Shown here one piece after another: positions 22,112 through 33,999 of a stretch of DNA of 64,000 nt. A program made the translations under genes and the position numbers. How positions within the stretch are numbered: position 1 is the first letter of the stretch; the number at the start of each line of letters is the position of its first letter. The notes under the pieces are model-generated. The model was not told the DNA's origin. It did not search any database and worked only from the letters and a program-made list of their open reading frames with translations. Origin of the DNA: Maratus speciosus (taxonomy: Eukaryota > Arthropoda > Arachnida > Araneae > Salticidae); assembly GCA_963932465.1 (NCBI GenBank), contig OZ010794.1, positions 212,921,748 through 212,985,747 on the forward strand. Reading direction: 5' to 3'.

Positions 22112-22395
22112 TAAGGCATGTCAAGATTACTACTTTGCAATCAGTTTGCAGTATTTTTGACACGGCAAAGGTAAATATTCTGCTCACTTGCAATTAATTT
22201 GATACAGCAAGAATTTAACTTGCTTGAAAAGTTAACTGCAAGTTCAACATGTGGTGACTTCGGCATTTGCGTTATCTTGCTGCAGTCCTGTTATGAAGTT
22301 TCGATCCTGTCATGCTGAACTTGCGCAGGTTTGCAAATCTAGACTGCTGCAAATTTTCACCAAACTAAAATTCCTATGTGTAATAAGATATTATA
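22112..22395. repeat. Dispersed repeat shared with 47370-47703
   Basis: GCATGTCAAGATTACTA, TTTGCAATCAGTTTGCAG, CTTGCTGCAGTCCTG and CAAATCTAGACTGCTGC recur in order at 47370-47703. Both copies follow the same TTAA element end, so a larger segment was duplicated. Confidence 0.7.
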
Positions 22396-22507
22396 GTTCA
22401 AACAATGGAGTTTTTTAGGATATTTTTTAACATATAAAACGCTGGAGACGTAAATAGGGCTGCGTCAGGCGCCTGTTTTTTAATTCTACCTCACACCACA
22501 TTCTTAA

Positions 22508-22678
22508 AAAGGCTGCCACAGACGACTAATTTTATATTCTATTCGAAGCACAATTTTAAAAGAATACATTTTGTTGTATATTTCTCTTGCAAATGTTGTC
22601 AAAGTGTATGAGGAAAATTTTTGTTTTATAAAAGTGGTGCGAGATAGATATAAAAAGAAGTCGCCTGTAGCAGCCCTG
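22508..22678. mobile_element. hAT-like MITE, GGCTGCCACAGACGACTA ends
   Basis: Sister of 21119-21285. The right end GTCGCCTGTAGCAGCCCTG is better preserved and shows the CAGGGCTGC terminus typical of hAT-like elements. Confidence 0.78.
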
Positions 22679-23944
22679 TGTTAAAGCAAAAATTATTGAC
22701 AAACCGTTCGAGAGCTTTAGCAAGAGAAATATACTACAAAATATGTTTTTTTTTCATATTGGTGCGAATAGAATAGAAAAATTGTGGTCTCTGGTACCCC
22801 TGCTTAAAAATGCATTTTTGTGGATCGGGGGAAGAAATTATTATTGATAATGGAAATTTTGTAAGGAAGAAAAAAAGAACGTGTAATCCAAGCATTATCA
22901 CTTATAATTTGTTTTAATTTATATTAACATTAGTAAAAGTTTTCATGCTCCTTTTCGTAAAATGGCCCGCATTCAATTTGTTAAAAGAAAGTAGAAAATC
23001 ACATAACCATACAACAAATTTTTGATTAATAAAAATATATCTGCAGTTGCTAAATAAGCAGTTATCAAAGTAATTCAAAAATAACTCAAAATAGCCTAAA
23101 GTTAATTAGACTTGTCATGCCATAAAAAATATAGCAAATTATAAAAGAAATTGTCTTCTGGGAAAATGCCAGCTGCAAAAAGAAGAAGAGTATTTCACAA
23201 ACCCTCTATAGTACGTAATAATCAAGCAGACAGATTTATCATTTATCATTTTTGGTTTATTTTTTATATTTTTTCATCGATCAATGCATTTCTTCAAATG
23301 ATTTTATTTTATAAAATGACAATTCTTTTAACTCTTCTTATCAGGATATTTTTTTCTACATTAAAATGTTCTATCAGAAGTCAAAAAGTTTCCGCGAGAA
23401 AGTAGCGTTTTCGAAATTTTTACTTCACAGTAATTTCTCATTCCAAGTTTATTTGAAATACTCTTACGGTTCCTCTTATATAATGATGTACGCAGATACC
23501 TTTACATTTGAAATTTTATGAAACAGATTTAATTCATCCTTATACTGAATTCCAATTTCTTAGTGTAAACAGAAAATGACATTTTCCGAATGAATTTTCC
23601 ATTGGCTGAGCTTCAGGTTTTCAGAAAAATACTACACATTGTTGAAATATAAATGCTCAAAACATTTTCTTTACGTATGTTCCCCTAGGAATCTGGTACT
23701 TCATAAAATTAAGCATTTCCGTCATGTAGCAATGATTGTTTACTGTAATACAGCGGAGAAATTTGTTTTACAATAAGTAAGAACAAACAATGTAAATACA
23801 CTTCGAAAAAGTAAAATGGTTCTCGAAAATAAATTTATCAATTAACGTTTTTCATTATGTGTGTGGTTATTAAAATTTCCTTTTTTTTTTTTTTTTAAAT
23901 ATATTTGACATTTTCGAGTACAATTTAAATATATGTTTTAAAAA

Positions 23945-24030
23945 TGTTTATTTTTTAAAGTATTAAAGTATTAAAAAGTATTAAAGTATAAAAAAGTATT
24001 AAAGTATTAAAGTATTTAAAGTATTTAAAA
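23945..24030. repeat. Simple repeat around TATTAAAG
   Basis: About ten imperfect copies of AGTATTAA/AAGTATT expand a segment of array unit 1 that is single-copy in the other units. Confidence 0.7.
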
Positions 24031-24460
24031 ATTTCCCAGTATGAATTATGAGGAAATGGAATATTAAAAATGAATAATTAATGTTGAATTTTTTTCTTTT
24101 TTGGTCAGGACGATAAAACAGCATTCTGTATTTAATATATCAATAAAATTGAACTCGTTAGTTGAATTAAACTATTGCGTGAACTTCGTTAAATAGATTG
24201 GTTTTGTTTGTTGTATGCTTTTAATTTTAAAATTACTTTTATATAATAAACTAAAAATTAATTATCTCCACACCTTGATAAAGGTTTTCTTATTATATGC
24301 TTTAACATACTTGCCATCCTCAAAAATTCTTCAGTAAAATGTGGGTCAATTCGACCTAGGATAAACAAATTTCAAAGAAGAAAAATTATTTAATGTATCA
24401 TTATTTACTTAATTTCACATTCTTGTTTTAACATTTTTAATAACCGTTTTAGTGATTTTT

Positions 24461-26793
24461 AGGATTCCGTACTTAAAAAGTAAAAACGGAACCATTATAA
24501 GATCACTCTTGTGTCTGTCCGTCTGTCACAGCCATTTTAATCGTAAACTATGGAAAGTGGAAAGTTCAAATTCGGGGAAGTAATAAAGACCATTGACCCA
24601 CATATTTTCAGATCAATAAACATTCATAAATATATTTAGTAAAAAAGTAGAGGGGCTAATTATGCTACTTGAAAAAAAATCTTTTCTTTGTATATCATGT
24701 GGGGTATCCTGTGAAAGCTTTTGTAACGCTGAACTCAAAAATACATTCCTTTTAATTTTATGTATTATATTTTCAAAGATATTGTTGAAAATGTAGCGCA
24801 AAAATATGTCCCCCCCCCATCTAATTCCGAATCTACTGAAACTAAAATTATGAAAAAATTAGAGCTAGTAGACGTTAATATAAACCTTGCCGGAAAATTA
24901 TAGCGATTAACCTAGGTCACATAGTTTTTGAGTAATTAGCACTTTTCTGTTATACACAAATTTCGATTTACGGGCATTCAGAAAACTTTTTGAGCATCGC
25001 TGAATATACCTATCGTTGCAGAAGAATAAAAGCATTGTTGATAATGATTTTCGAAAACAATCATCGATAATTAGCTGAGATATTGACCCTTAAAGGTACG
25101 GTCAGTTTGGACATACACAAGGACAGGGCTGTGTACTCTATGCCTAGTTAACGACTTTTAATGATATATATGTGTAATGTAATGTCCAGTAACAGTATAA
25201 AAGCAATAAACGTCAAATTGTTAAAAACATACTAATTTAAGGGGTCTCGGGACTCTAAATAGTTGAAAAAATTAAAAAAAGACCATTTTCAACATTTAAT
25301 GTCTTAAAATGTATAAGATTTTAAAACACAATTTCAATTGGAATGAAAGATATAAGTATGTTCTTTCGTTTCATGTATTTAAAAAATTGCAAGATACAGA
25401 ATTAGTATTTATAGTGGGTTCGAAACTGTTAGACATTTGTCGAACAAAAAATTGGCATAACAGTTTACGCGCAGTATTACAAAATAAATATTGCAACTAG
25501 AATGAAATTTTTGGTGCTTACTTATACTTCAGATTGTAATAATTTCCCTGAACTTAAATAAATTTGTATTTAAAGCATTATTATGTTTTTAATGCAATGC
25601 TGCATTTAGCTAGTACAAAATTTTGAAAATTTCAACAGTAAAATCACCTAAAAAATATTTTTTTGAACAATAAAAAGGAAATTTTAGGTTCAGTTTATAC
25701 AGAATAACATGGAATATATGTTTTGAAAATTTCATGAAAAAATATTCAGAAGTTTTTGAGGTATCCTGCGCGTTATACCCAAAAACGCCATTTGGAAAAT
25801 AATGACTTTAAAGTTTCGGAAACGCCGCCTCAGCTATTGAGCGGGTATAATTCTAAAAGCCAAAACTTCTGTTCTAATGGGAATTTCTAGGAAACAATTA
25901 TATCAAAATATTCAGAAAAGATAGGAGTTTAACATCTAAAAAAAAAAAATAAAATTTCTTAAATTTTGAAGCTTTAAGAGTCCTGCGACCACTTAATCCT
26001 TTCCGGCACGGAGTAATTCTATTTATAAACTTATGAAATGATGAACTGGCACCAGAATTTATAAACGAATTTATTAGAAAATGCGAACTTGTTTATTTTC
26101 ACGTACATGATAAAAGGAAAATTTTAATTAAATATTCTTGGTGCTATTTGTCTGTTTTGGAATTAAAATTAGGTGTCCGTTTTTTAAGGACATCGCCCTC
26201 GAAATATTTAATTAGAATGAATCGCATAAATACTGTGAGATTCGCGATAGTTTGCATTGATTGTATCTCTCAATACGCCTCAAGTGACTTCAAAAATTAA
26301 TTAAACACCTATCTGGAAAAACGCGGCACTGACCAAGGCGGCGTTGCAACTTTGAGACTTCAATTCGAAGCTCGCTTAGCACAATGCCAAATTTAAACTT
26401 TGAACTACGGTTTTGTTTTAGATACACAGTAGAAATAAAAGTTATTACTACGCTGAATTTAGTTTCATAAAATGCCAAATGAAGTTTAACTACGCACTGC
26501 CTTTATTGTCAGTACCGAATTAAGTTCATCATAAACAGATTAGGATAATATTAAAAAAAGAGTTATACGAAGAGCTATAGTTGATATTGTTCCATATATC
26601 TCTTTGAACTTTCATGGTATACCCGATTACACTTTTCTAATATATACAGTTATACCCAACCCTACGTTATATAGTTTTTTAAAAAGTCTTAGTATTCTTT
26701 TAGCAACTTTTTTTTTTTATAATACAATTACAAATTCATATATTTATTCTACGGAACCCTCTGTACGCGAGTAATGCTCGCACTTGACCGTTT
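24461..26793 (+). mobile_element. 2.3-kb repeat, GGATTCCGTAC to TACGGAACCCT
   Basis: It interrupts array unit 1, whose sequence resumes with TTCGAATCG beyond the 3' end. The 5' end (GGATTCCGTAC, AAAAACGGAACC, GTCTGTCCGTCTGTC) and 3' end (TACGGAACCCTC, GCTCGCACTTGACCG) are phrases I recognise from non-coding repeats of many arthropods. A clean transposase or polymerase frame is not visible. TTTTT occurs on both sides. A TTAA MITE sits at 25993. Confidence 0.75.
25993..26211. mobile_element. TTAA MITE, family 3, nested
   Basis: TTAATCCTTTCCGGCACGG to CGCCCTCGAAATATTTAA, 219 bp. The interior matches 45083-45299 (ATGATGAACTGGCACCAGAA; TATTCTTGGTGC). Confidence 0.8.
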
Positions 26794-27510
26794 ATTTTTC
26801 TTCGAATCGTCTTTAACTTGGGTCAAACTATCACGGATACCAAATCATTCAATTTTATCGTGCATCAGTTTTTATTTTCCGTACGCATATACTGTAAAAA
26901 AAGTATGCTTTGATAAAATCTCGGTAATGGAAATGTTGGTGTGTTTTTGCTTTATAAAGTTTCAGGAATCGTTTTTTGCTATTTTAACAATAGTTCCATA
27001 TGTATGTGAGGAGACGTATACTTATACTATTAGAATTTACTTATGTTTACAGGTAGCCAGAGTTCGTTATTGTTAATTTTGTATGATGTCTATATGTATG
27101 TGTGTGAGTTAGTGAACACGATAAAAAATTTTAAAACCATTGTTTTTAGAAAAGCAAAATTAAACTTTAAAAATAAATTTAAATTTATGTTAAAATGCAC
27201 ACATTAATTTAAAATTGAGCCGTTTCTAATTGGAATAATCTCATACAGTTTACAGCATAGGATACAGAAAAGTTAAAAATTTTTGAAAAATGGAATGAAA
27301 TGTTTTTCGAATTTTGAAAGTTTAACAAAGGTAACTTCCTTAATACTTGTGAAATTTAATCCCAAAATTTCAGCTCCGATTTTCTTATATTTATGACCAA
27401 AAAGCACTGAATCTTGCTTTTCAATATTTTCAATCCCTTTATTATAGCTAGGGTGGATATTTAATTCAATTTATAAAACAGAACCGTCTCTAAAACAGAA
27501 GATACATATA

Positions 27511-28081
27511 CAGGGTGTCCCAGAAGTAATAGGACAAACTTTAAGGGGAGGTAGGGGACATCACAAGGATTCAGATTTGCATAGCAACCCAGGGTCGGAA
27601 ACGCGGTAGTGACGACACAAACACAAGAAAGACAGGATAACAATAACAGGAGAAAACATGATTATTATCCTTAGTACATAAAAAAACTAAGAAAAAAGAA
27701 CATTAAAGGGACAACGATCGTCATCAAAGTAGGTGTTCGTAATTACGACCCCGGGCCGTGATGCATGGAAGCGCATCTCCGGCGTATGGAAGATCTAATG
27801 TTCTCGAAAATACTGGGAGTGCCCCGGACTTCCCCCAGCAGCTGCCACGAGGCGTGCAACAAGTTCCTCAACACTTTCCAGCATTGTACCGGCATTTTTT
27901 CAGTACTAAGAGTAATAAACATGTTTTCTCTCCCTGTTCGTGTCTTTTCTTTCTTGTGTTTTGTGTCGTCACTACCGCGACAGGAAAGCGTTTCCGACCC
28001 TGGGTTGCTATGCAAATCTGAGTCCTTGTGATGTCCCCTACCTCCCTTTAAAATTTGTCCCATTACTTCTGGGCCGCCCTG
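27511..28081. mobile_element. Mariner deletion derivative, 571 bp, long inverted repeats
   Basis: It runs from CAGGGTGTCCCAGAAGTAAT to ATTACTTCTGGGCCGCCCTG with TA on both sides. The inverted repeats extend about 120 bases and include GCAACCCAGGGTCGGAAACG and its complement. It lies in the tail of array unit 1. Internally it keeps only the end of a transposase gene. Confidence 0.88.
27741..27905 (-). pseudogene. Mariner transposase C-terminal fragment
   Basis: The minus strand reads TMLESVEELVARLVAAAGE, then a frame change, then VRGTPSIFENIRSSIRRRC. This is the arrangement at the C-terminus of some Tc1/mariner transposases, after the catalytic domain. The N-terminal helix-turn-helix and catalytic residues are absent, so the element depends on another source of transposase. 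Identification rests on short matches recalled by eye. Confidence 0.5.
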
Positions 28082-28760
28082 TATATATATAACCTTATAA
28101 GAATTTTTTTAACAGTAATTTCTGATTTCAAGTTTATTTGAAAAACTCTTGCGCTCCTTTTTATAAACTCACAAGACTTTACATTTGAAATTTTATGAAA
28201 CAGATTTAATTCATCCGTATATTGAATTCCAATTTCTTAGTGTAAATAGGAAATGACATTTTGTGAATGAATTTTCAGTTGGCTAAGCTTCAGCTCTTCG
28301 GAAAATTACATCACATTGTCGAAATATAAATTTTCAAATTTTTCCGTTATGTTTGTTCTCTCAGGAATCGAGAACTTCATAAAGTAAAGAATTTCCTTCT
28401 TATAGCAATGATTATTTACTTTAATATAGCGGAGAAAATGTGCTTCACAATAAGTAAAAACAAACAATATAAATACACTTCGAAGAAGTATAACGCTTTC
28501 CGAAAATATATTTATAGACTCTCTTTTTTCATTATGTATGCTGTTATTCAAATCATTCTTGGTTTCTTTTTCAAATAGTCTTGTCATTTTGGAGTGCATT
28601 TTAATATAGGTTTTGAAAATGTTTATTTTACATTATCCTATACGAAAGATTATATTACGAAAAATTTCCCATTATGATTTATGAGGAAATGAAATATTTA
28701 CAATGAATAATGAATGTACAATTTTCTTCTTTATTGGTCAAGACTATAAAAAAAAATTCT

Positions 28761-28970
28761 TTAACCCCTTAAGGGGCTGTGGGATAAAATACATCCCACC
28801 TAATTTAAACAAGATTCTCACCAGAAAATTCTAACTGAAGTTTACATTTTGAACTTTTTTGGGAATGTCGTTGAACAACTGCTTTTCCTTATTTAAATAT
28901 AAAACTTTTAGATTATTCCGGTGAGAATTCAATATTTAGAGACATTTCTGCTTGCCTTTCAAGGGGTTAA
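28761..28970. mobile_element. TTAA MITE, family 1
   Basis: 210 bp, TTAACCCCTTAAGGGGC to CTTTCAAGGGGTTAA, nearly the same interior as 5834-6042 (GTGGGATAAAATACATCCC; CTCACCAGAAAATT). Confidence 0.87.
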
Positions 28971-29135
28971 GAAATATAAAATTGAACTCGCCAGTTAAAA
29001 GAAACTATTGTGCAAACTTAGTTAAATAGACTGGTTTGGATTAGTGTATGCTTTTAATTTTAAATTTGCTTTAATATAATCTAAAAAAAAATAATTATCT
29101 CCAAACCTGGATAAATATATTCTTATTTAAATGCT

Positions 29136-29353
29136 TTAACCCCTTGAGGGACGGTGGGACATATTATATCCCACCTAGTTTGAATGAAGATTCGCACGAG
29201 AAACTTTTAATTAAATTTTACTCTTTTGATTTTGGTGAGGAAAAAAATAAGTTTGGAAAAATTGCCTTTCCATCTTTTGAGGTTATTTTTCTCGAAAGTT
29301 CAGGTGTGAGTTCAAGATTGCGCAAACACAACTGCTTTCTCCTGATATGGTGA
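29136..29353. mobile_element. Family 1 MITE with decayed right end
   Basis: TTAACCCCTTGAGGGACGGTG start. The host sequence (CTTTAA then CATACTTGCC in other units) is split at TTAA. The right terminus has lost the GGGGTTAA end. Confidence 0.7.
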
Positions 29354-29806
29354 ACAAGCATAGTAACCTAAAAAAATTCTTCCAGAAACTGTGGGTTAAT
29401 TTGACCTACGTTAAACAGGTTTCAAAGACGAAAAACTGTTGGATATTTCATTATTTGTATAGTTTCATATTTCTTGTTTAAACATTTTTGATACCCTTTT
29501 GGAGAATTTCTTTCGAACGAATAGTGTTTAACCTGGTTCTAAACATCTCTCGTGGATACCGAATCATTATTTTTGATCGTGAATCAGTTTTGCCTTTCCG
29601 TACACATGTAGTCAAAAAAGTATTCTTATCATGATAAAAACTCGGCACTGTAAATACCGGAATATTTTCGCATTCTGAAGTTCCATGAATCGTTTATGAT
29701 ATTTTAACAATAAATACATATAAATGTGTGGTGATCTATGCGTATACAATTAGAATTTACTTTCGTTTTTAGGTAACCAGAACTCGTTTTTGGTAGTTTT
29801 TGACGA

Positions 29807-30797
29807 GAAATGAGAAATATGAATATCAAATTTACAATATATCTTTACTTAATAGGTGCTAAAATACAAATGTTAAAACATTTAAAAACAATGGAGATGT
29901 TGAAACATTGGAGTCATATAATGTTTAAAATCCGAGCGCTTTCGACTGAACCATCAGTCGTCATCAGGGAAAGATCACTGCCGAATGAAAGACAAACAGC
30001 TGGTTAAATATCAAAGGGCGAAACCAAACGAACCACAAATAGGAGGGTGGTAAGGAAGGAAAAACAGAGAGGAGCAGCTAATTAGAAAAAGAGAGGGGGA
30101 AAGGGTGGACAGGGAGGAGGGAAATGGTTAATCAAAACCAAATTCACCTGTTACACCTAATATTTTAAACCAGATTCATGGTATGTTATAGGATAGAACG
30201 TCATTACAGGTACTCCTGCCTCTTGCCAAAATTTCCAACGACTCTCTAACCATACAAAAGTAGATTTGTATATATAAAATTTGTATAGTTAGAGAGTCGT
30301 TGGAAATTTTGGCAAGAGGCAGGAGTACCTTTAATGACGTTATATCCTATAACATACCAAGAATCTGGTTTAAAATATTAGGTGTAACAGGTGAATTTGG
30401 TTTTGATTAACCATTTACCTCCTTCCTGTCCCCCCCTCCCCCCCTCTCTTTTTCTGATTAGCTTCTCCTCTCTGTTTTTCCTTCCTTACCACCCTCCTAT
30501 TTGTGGTTCGTTTAGTTTCGCCCTTTGATATTTAAACAGCTGTTTGTCTTTCATTCGGCAGTGATCTTTCCCTGATGACGACTGATGGTTCAGTCGAAAG
30601 CGCTCGGATTTTAAACATCATATGACTCCAATGTTTCAACATCTTCATTGTTTTTTAAAATGTTTTAACATTTGTATTTTAGCACCTATTAAGTAAAGAT
30701 ATATTGTGAATTTGATATTCATATTTCTCATTTATTTTATTAAGGTGAATCTGTCGATCAACTTGAAATATAGTTTTACTATATTTTTTTTAATTTT
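29807..30797. mobile_element. ~1-kb foldback retroelement (Penelope-like), 13-bp duplication
   Basis: Two arms of about 450 bases (29811-30260 and 30280-30730) are nearly perfect inverted copies around a short AT-rich centre, followed by an unpaired tail at 30731-30797. TAGTTTTTGACGA occurs at 29794-29806 and 30798-30810, an exact 13-bp duplication of array-unit sequence. A variable-length duplication plus a one-sided tail points to target-primed retrotransposition, not a cut-and-paste element. CCTGATGACGACTGATGG, TTCAGTCGAAAGC in each arm recalls Penelope-like termini. No GIY-YIG or reverse transcriptase frame is present. Confidence 0.65.
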
Positions 30798-31155
30798 TAG
30801 TTTTTGACGATTTCTATATGTATGCGTGTATGAGAGACAATTTTTAGGACACACATATTTCATAAAGAAAAAATGAAAGTTGTAAAATCTTTTTAAATCT
30901 ATGGTAAAATACACACATAAATTTCAAATTGAACCGTTTCTAATTAAATAATCCCATAGAGTTTGGAGCATATTTTTCAGAAATTTCAACTTTCTTGAAA
31001 AATTCAACGAAATGTAGTATTTCGATTTTCGAAGGATTGAACATGGTAACTCACTTTATACTTTCTGTAATTAAATTCCAAAATATCAGATTCGAGTTTT
31101 CCATATTTACGACCAGAGAGCACCTAATCTTGCTTTTCACACATTTTTAAATCAT

Positions 31156-31638
31156 TTAACCCTTCTCTGCACCACGTTCCATGTCTGGCACATACCTAAA
31201 AACAATATAAAACTCATTATGTGCAATGAATTTGGCCAATATGATTTCTGTCCCAGATCAAGAACAGTCCAAAGTGTGGAATAACACCTATTTTGTCCAT
31301 GTCAGATGACTTCATTTCACAAAATATTAGAATTTGTTCTTCGGAAACAAAAAAACAAAAAAAAAAAAATCTCGATCAAGCTATTACGGTAAGATTGGCT
31401 TTCATTATTTTTACTGAATACTTAAAAATATTAATATAAAAAAAATTGCAGAGTGTTAAGCAGATAAAATTAATTATTTTAAGCCCATTTAGTTGCAAAA
31501 TACAGCAATACAATATTTTAAAACCCGAATTGTATACATATGGCCCACACAATAAAATATCAAATTTTAGCTGAAAATTTGAAATTTAATTGTGTTTACT
31601 ATTTTTCCCATTATTAGGCCGATATATACATTTCATAT

Positions 31639-31673
<35 letters not shown>

Positions 31674-31704
31674 AAATAGAAAAAATCGTGCAGTGAAGGG
31701 TTAA
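31156..31704. mobile_element. 549-bp TTAA element, CCCTTCTCTGCAC ends
   Basis: TTAACCCTTCTCTGCACCACG on the left and CGTGCAGTGAAGGGTTAA on the right, in array unit 2. It contains a 29-base T run at 31641-31669. No reading frame. Confidence 0.82.
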
Positions 31705-32963
31705 TACAAGAAAAGTTCATATTCAGTTCAGTCTATAAAACGGGATCGAAAATAAGAGAAAGTAAATATATAGGTAACCCTGTAAATAAATTTCTTCTTT
31801 CACAGTACTTTCTCATTACAAGTGTGTTTGAAATACTCTTGCGGTTCCTTTTATAGAATGATATACACAGAAGACATTACATTTAAAATTTTATGAAACA
31901 GATTTAATTCAACCTTATATTGAATTCCGATTTCTTAGTGTAAACAGGAATTGACATTTTCCGAATGAATTTTTCGTTAGCTGAGTTTCAGGTCTTCGGA
32001 AAATTACTTCACATTGTCGAAATATAAATGTTCAAATATTTCCTTTATTTGGCAGGAATTTTGTTCTCTCAGGAATCGAGTACTTCATAAAATGAAGCTT
32101 TCCTCTCTTATAACAATGATTATTTACTTTAATATAGCGGAGAAAGTATGCTTTACAGCAAGTAAAAACCAAAAATGTAAATACCCTTCGAAAAAGTAAA
32201 ACGGTTTTTGAAAATATATTTATAAACTCGCGTTTTTCATTATGTGCGTTGTTATTCAAACCGTTCGCGGTTTCTTTTTCAAATACATTTGACATTTTGG
32301 AGTATATTTTAAATATAGGTTTTAAAAATTGTTTGTTTTGTAAAGTATTATGAAAGATTTCCCAATATGAATTATCAGGAAATGAAATATTTAAAATGAA
32401 TAATGTTTGTTCAATTTTCTTCTGTTTTGGTCAAGATGATAAAACTTAATTTTATATTTAATACATCAGTAAATTTGAACTTGTTTGTAAAATTAAGCTA
32501 TTGTGTAAACGTAGTTAAATAGAATGCTTATTATTTTTATATGCTTTGGTTTTGAAATTGCTTTTATAGACTATACTAAAAAATAAAATCTTCAAACCTA
32601 GATAAATATTTTCTTATTTATGTGTTTTAACTCCTTAATCTACAACTGCGTTTGAGACTCGTGATCTTGTATTGAGGCCAAAACTGATTGTCACAGGTCT
32701 GGCCCGTAGCACATCTTTCGGGCCAAACATAATTATTACGGGCATGGCCCCTGATACAATGATCACACCAAATGTATATTATTACCACTAAAATTTTTTA
32801 GTAAATATTTTGTTATTTAATTCTCGAAATAACTTTATTAAACAAGGCGAAAAACAATATTAAATTTTAGTGATAGAAAAAAAGCGTAAAATTTGGCAGC
32901 TATGGATTTGCCAAACAGTTGAATGGCTCGAAAGCTGCGCGATCGTGTTTACGTTTTTGACCC

Positions 32964-33640
32964 AGGCTGTTGAAACGTTAATCGCAATTTAAGTGTGGTT
33001 AATACATATATGTAGTAAGATGATGTGCAAAACGTTAATCTATTGAAATATTCAAATAATAACAGAATGATGAAATGATACGAACTTGAATTTAATTCCT
33101 TGACGACATTTATTTTTACAATGAGTTATAACTAGCCTCTTCACTCATACGAGGATTAATACTTAAAACGTTAGTTTTTGGCTGTTGAAACGTAGGCTGT
33201 TGAAACGTAAATCGCAATTTAAGTGTGGTTAATACATATATGTAGTAAGATGATGTGCAAAACGTTAATCTATTGAAATATTCAAATAATAACAGAATGA
33301 TGAAATGATACGAACTTGAATTTAATTCCTTGACGACATTTATTTTTACAATGAGTTATAACTAGCCTCTTCACTCATACGAGGATTAATACTTAAAACG
33401 TTAGTTTTTGGCTGTTGAAACGTAGGCTGTTGAAACGTAAATCGCAATTTAAGTGTGGTTAATACATATATGTAGTAAGATGATGTGCAAAACGTTAATC
33501 TATTGAAATATTCAAATAATAACAGAATGATGAAATGATACGAACTTGAATTTAATTCCTTGACGACATTTATTTTTACAATGAGTTATAACTAGCCTCT
33601 TCACTCATACGAGGATTAATTCTTAAAACGTTAGTTTTTA
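32964..33640 (+). repeat. Satellite-like triplication, 230-bp period
   Basis: Three head-to-tail copies start at 32964, 33194 and 33424. Each has AGGCTGTTGAAACGT, CGCAATTTAAGTGTGG, then AACTAGCCTCTTCACTC. The copies differ at only a few positions, so the duplication is recent compared with the decayed surroundings. The third copy ends about 13 bases short. Confidence 0.93.
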
Positions 33641-33999
33641 CAATATATCTAGAACATTTCAATTCAGGCCTAATAGAGCCGAATGCTTTGTAGAAATATT
33701 CTGAGTTAATTCTTCTCTTATAATTGAAAAAATAAGAGACTGATTCCTTTCTGATTTTCAAAGTGTAATGTCCTTGTGCTCATGACCCGTGAATTTCGTT
33801 TTGTTATCTCGTGCGTTCAAATCTTGGGTAATAATTAAGACCCGGGAGTTTGTTAATTTCCTCACGTACGTCATAAACGAAGTAAATGATGATACCTAAA
33901 TTCAAATCTTGCAGATGATCATCCTGACTTGACCTCATATTTTATCCATTTTGTTTAAAAAAATCCTTAAAATTAACATTTATTTTTTTTTTAATCACA
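33641..33999. other. Unassigned stretch beyond the satellite
   Basis: It does not match other array units and shows no coding region or element ends that I recognise. Array unit 3 sequence resumes at about 34000. Confidence 0.4.

Larger units (their letters stand above)
23426..28110 (+). repeat. Array unit 1
   Basis: Complete unit swollen by the 24461-26793 repeat and the 27511-28081 mariner derivative. The conserved short frame is at 23602-23652 (LAELQVFRKILHIVEI then stop). Its upstream acceptor-like AG is lost (TTTTCCA). Confidence 0.82.
28111..31800 (+). repeat. Array unit 2
   Basis: Contains family 1 MITEs at 28761 and 29136, the Penelope-like foldback at 29807 and a TTAA element at 31156. 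The conserved frame is 28279-28329 (LAKLQLFGKLHHIVEI then stop), directly after ATTTTCAG. Confidence 0.85.

Noticed and set aside
27743..28063. Overlapping open frames on both strands
   Set aside because: They run across the inverted repeats of the mariner derivative; only the short minus-strand transposase tail is meaningful.
30572..30602. Calling a functional hammerhead ribozyme
   Set aside because: An extra base in the core and no visible stems I and III; kept only as a resemblance.
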